From Chlamydiota bacterium (GTDB lineage: Bacteria > Chlamydiota > Chlamydiia > Chlamydiales > SM23-39): a stretch of DNA of 5,151 nucleotides. Below, in pieces: positions 4,365 through 5,151 of this stretch; within the stretch, counting starts at the first letter, position 1; each line of letters opens with the position of its first letter. A program made the translations under genes and the position numbers. The notes below the pieces were generated by a model that saw nothing but the letters and a program-made list of their open reading frames with translations, was not told where the DNA came from and did not search any database. Where the stretch lies: NCBI GenBank assembly GCA_021772165.1, contig JAJFMM010000160.1, positions 1 to 5,151 on the forward strand, written 5' to 3'.

Positions 4365-5151
4365 TTACCGACAAAAGTAAAGCAATCCCCTAAACTCAGC
4401 AGGAGTGGGCTCACTAGCCTTGATCTGATTATCTTCCAACCAAAGATACTTCAGAGTAGACATAGCTCTTAGGATCTCAGGAATTTCTGTGAATTTGTTT
4501 CCATTGAGATGTAGCTCTTCTAAAGAATCATGAAGAGCAATTAACTCAGGAGGGAGCTGTTTGATTGCATTATCCTCTAAGAAAAGATTCTCTAAAATAA
4601 TTAGACTTCCCACTTCAGGAGGAATAACGCTGATTTTGTTAGATGAAAGAGTCAACCCCTTTAACTTACTCAGACATCCAATCTCGGGGGGGATGACGCT
4701 AATTTCATTAGACGAAAGAATCAACTCCTCTAATTCAGTCAATCTTCCTATTTCAGGAGGGATGCATTTTAGACCAGAAGCACCTAAATCAAGACTCTCT
4801 ACGGTATCTAGAAGTTCCTTGTTTTCATCCATCCAACTTCTGATATCGTTTGCACTCAAGCGAACTTCTTGAGCTACGCCCTCATCAGGTTTAATTGCGC
4901 TCCAAAGAATATCTAGAGCCTCATCCTGGATCATTCTTTCCATTTCATAAAAGCTCGTTGCTGAGAAATCCAAGCTCTTCACAGCATGAAGATCCTGATC
5001 ATTAAGCTTATTCTTTAACTCATATTCGAGCTGGGATAGGAGAAAAGATGGAGATCCATTGGAGTGATCCACTTGAATCGACTCGAGCATCCCTTTTAGA
5101 AAATCTGATTGTTCAAGATCAGCTAAGATCGATAAGCAGAAAATTTTATGA
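4365..5151 (-). CDS. leucine-rich repeat protein, 5' end outside the window (upstream paralogue)
   Basis: The reading frame stays open from the stop at 4365-4367 to the window edge, giving 261 visible residues. The internal Met at 5088-5090 is not the start, because the 20 codons before it read HKIFCLSILADLEQSDFLKG and match HKSFCLSILRNLQKSEFLKE (146-165) of the downstream gene. By that comparison about 145 N-terminal residues are missing. The same helical domain follows (SPSFLLSQLEYELK, then LHAVKSLDF, SFYEMERMIQDEA). Then come five full LRRs and one partial one, each about 23 residues, with cores such as LILSSNEISVIPPEIGCL, LTLSSNKISVIPPEVGSL and LFLEDNAIKQLPPEL. This is roughly twice the repeat count of the paralogue. 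The protein ends soon after the last repeat (FRGLLYFCR). The role is probably protein binding, possibly in host interaction. No signal peptide can be judged. No terminator separates it from the downstream paralogue. Confidence 0.88.
   Translation of the reverse strand, partial: HKIFCLSILADLEQSDFLKGMLESIQVDHSNGSPSFLLSQLEYELKNKLNDQDLHAVKSLDFSATSFYEMERMIQDEALDILWSAIKPDEGVAQEVRLSANDIRSWMDENKELLDTVESLDLGASGLKCIPPEIGRLTELEELILSSNEISVIPPEIGCLSKLKGLTLSSNKISVIPPEVGSLIILENLFLEDNAIKQLPPELIALHDSLEELHLNGNKFTEIPEILRAMSTLKYLWLEDNQIKASEPTPAEFRGLLYFCR
4596..4733 (-). repeat. two adjacent 69-bp LRR-coding repeats
   Basis: Units 4665-4733 and 4596-4664 each encode one 23-residue LRR and are in register at 69 bp. 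By my count 50 of 69 bases agree, and 11 of the 19 differences fall in third codon positions. They share the residues SSNxISVIPPE. This looks like internal duplication of one repeat followed by selection to keep the protein sequence. Neighbouring repeats keep the period but are more diverged. Confidence 0.75.

Noticed and set aside
4561..4872. Plus-strand frame with repeated SGGMTLI-like units
   Set aside because: It is the antisense of the 69-bp LRR repeats, so its periodicity comes from the real minus-strand gene.

Overview
The window holds seven protein genes and no RNA gene, insertion sequence or CRISPR array. Gene order and content suggest an environmental chlamydia (Parachlamydiales-like) or another bacterium living inside eukaryotic cells. 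The reasons are two tandem paralogues with eukaryote-type 23-residue leucine-rich repeats, a PiT phosphate transporter, a secreted-type cyclophilin and a chlamydia-like small basic protein. This placement is inference; there is no marker gene to fix it.

Layout: positions 1-185 are AT-rich non-coding DNA with a good sigma70-like promoter (135-163). It leads into a + strand membrane protein (186-1076) that looks like an M48 metallopeptidase whose first zinc histidine is an arginine. Convergent with it, and overlapping it by 8 bp, is a cyclophilin (1069-1617, -) with a signal peptide. A perfect 10-bp-arm hairpin lies at this junction. Divergent from the cyclophilin is a short PiT-family phosphate transporter (1735-2724, +). 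Its 3' end overlaps by 31 bp the end of a thioredoxin-like [2Fe-2S] ferredoxin (2694-3071, -). Divergent from the ferredoxin, only 30 bp away, is a 51-residue very basic protein (3102-3257, +), possibly an AP2/integrase-arm-like DNA binder. A 12-bp palindrome fills part of that gap.

From 3266 to the right edge lie two - strand paralogues, each with a helical domain followed by leucine-rich repeats. The downstream one (3266-4297) is complete with about three repeats. The upstream one (4365-5151) has five to six repeats and runs off the window, so its N-terminus is missing.

The first five genes alternate strands strictly, so each is probably transcribed alone. Only the two LRR genes share a strand and could be cotranscribed. 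The left five genes look like housekeeping or membrane functions; the LRR pair looks like an accessory, host-interaction-type locus with lower GC. No complete new multi-gene system is evident. The best leads are the inactive-looking M48 protein, the tiny basic protein and the uncharacterised helical domain shared by the LRR paralogues.
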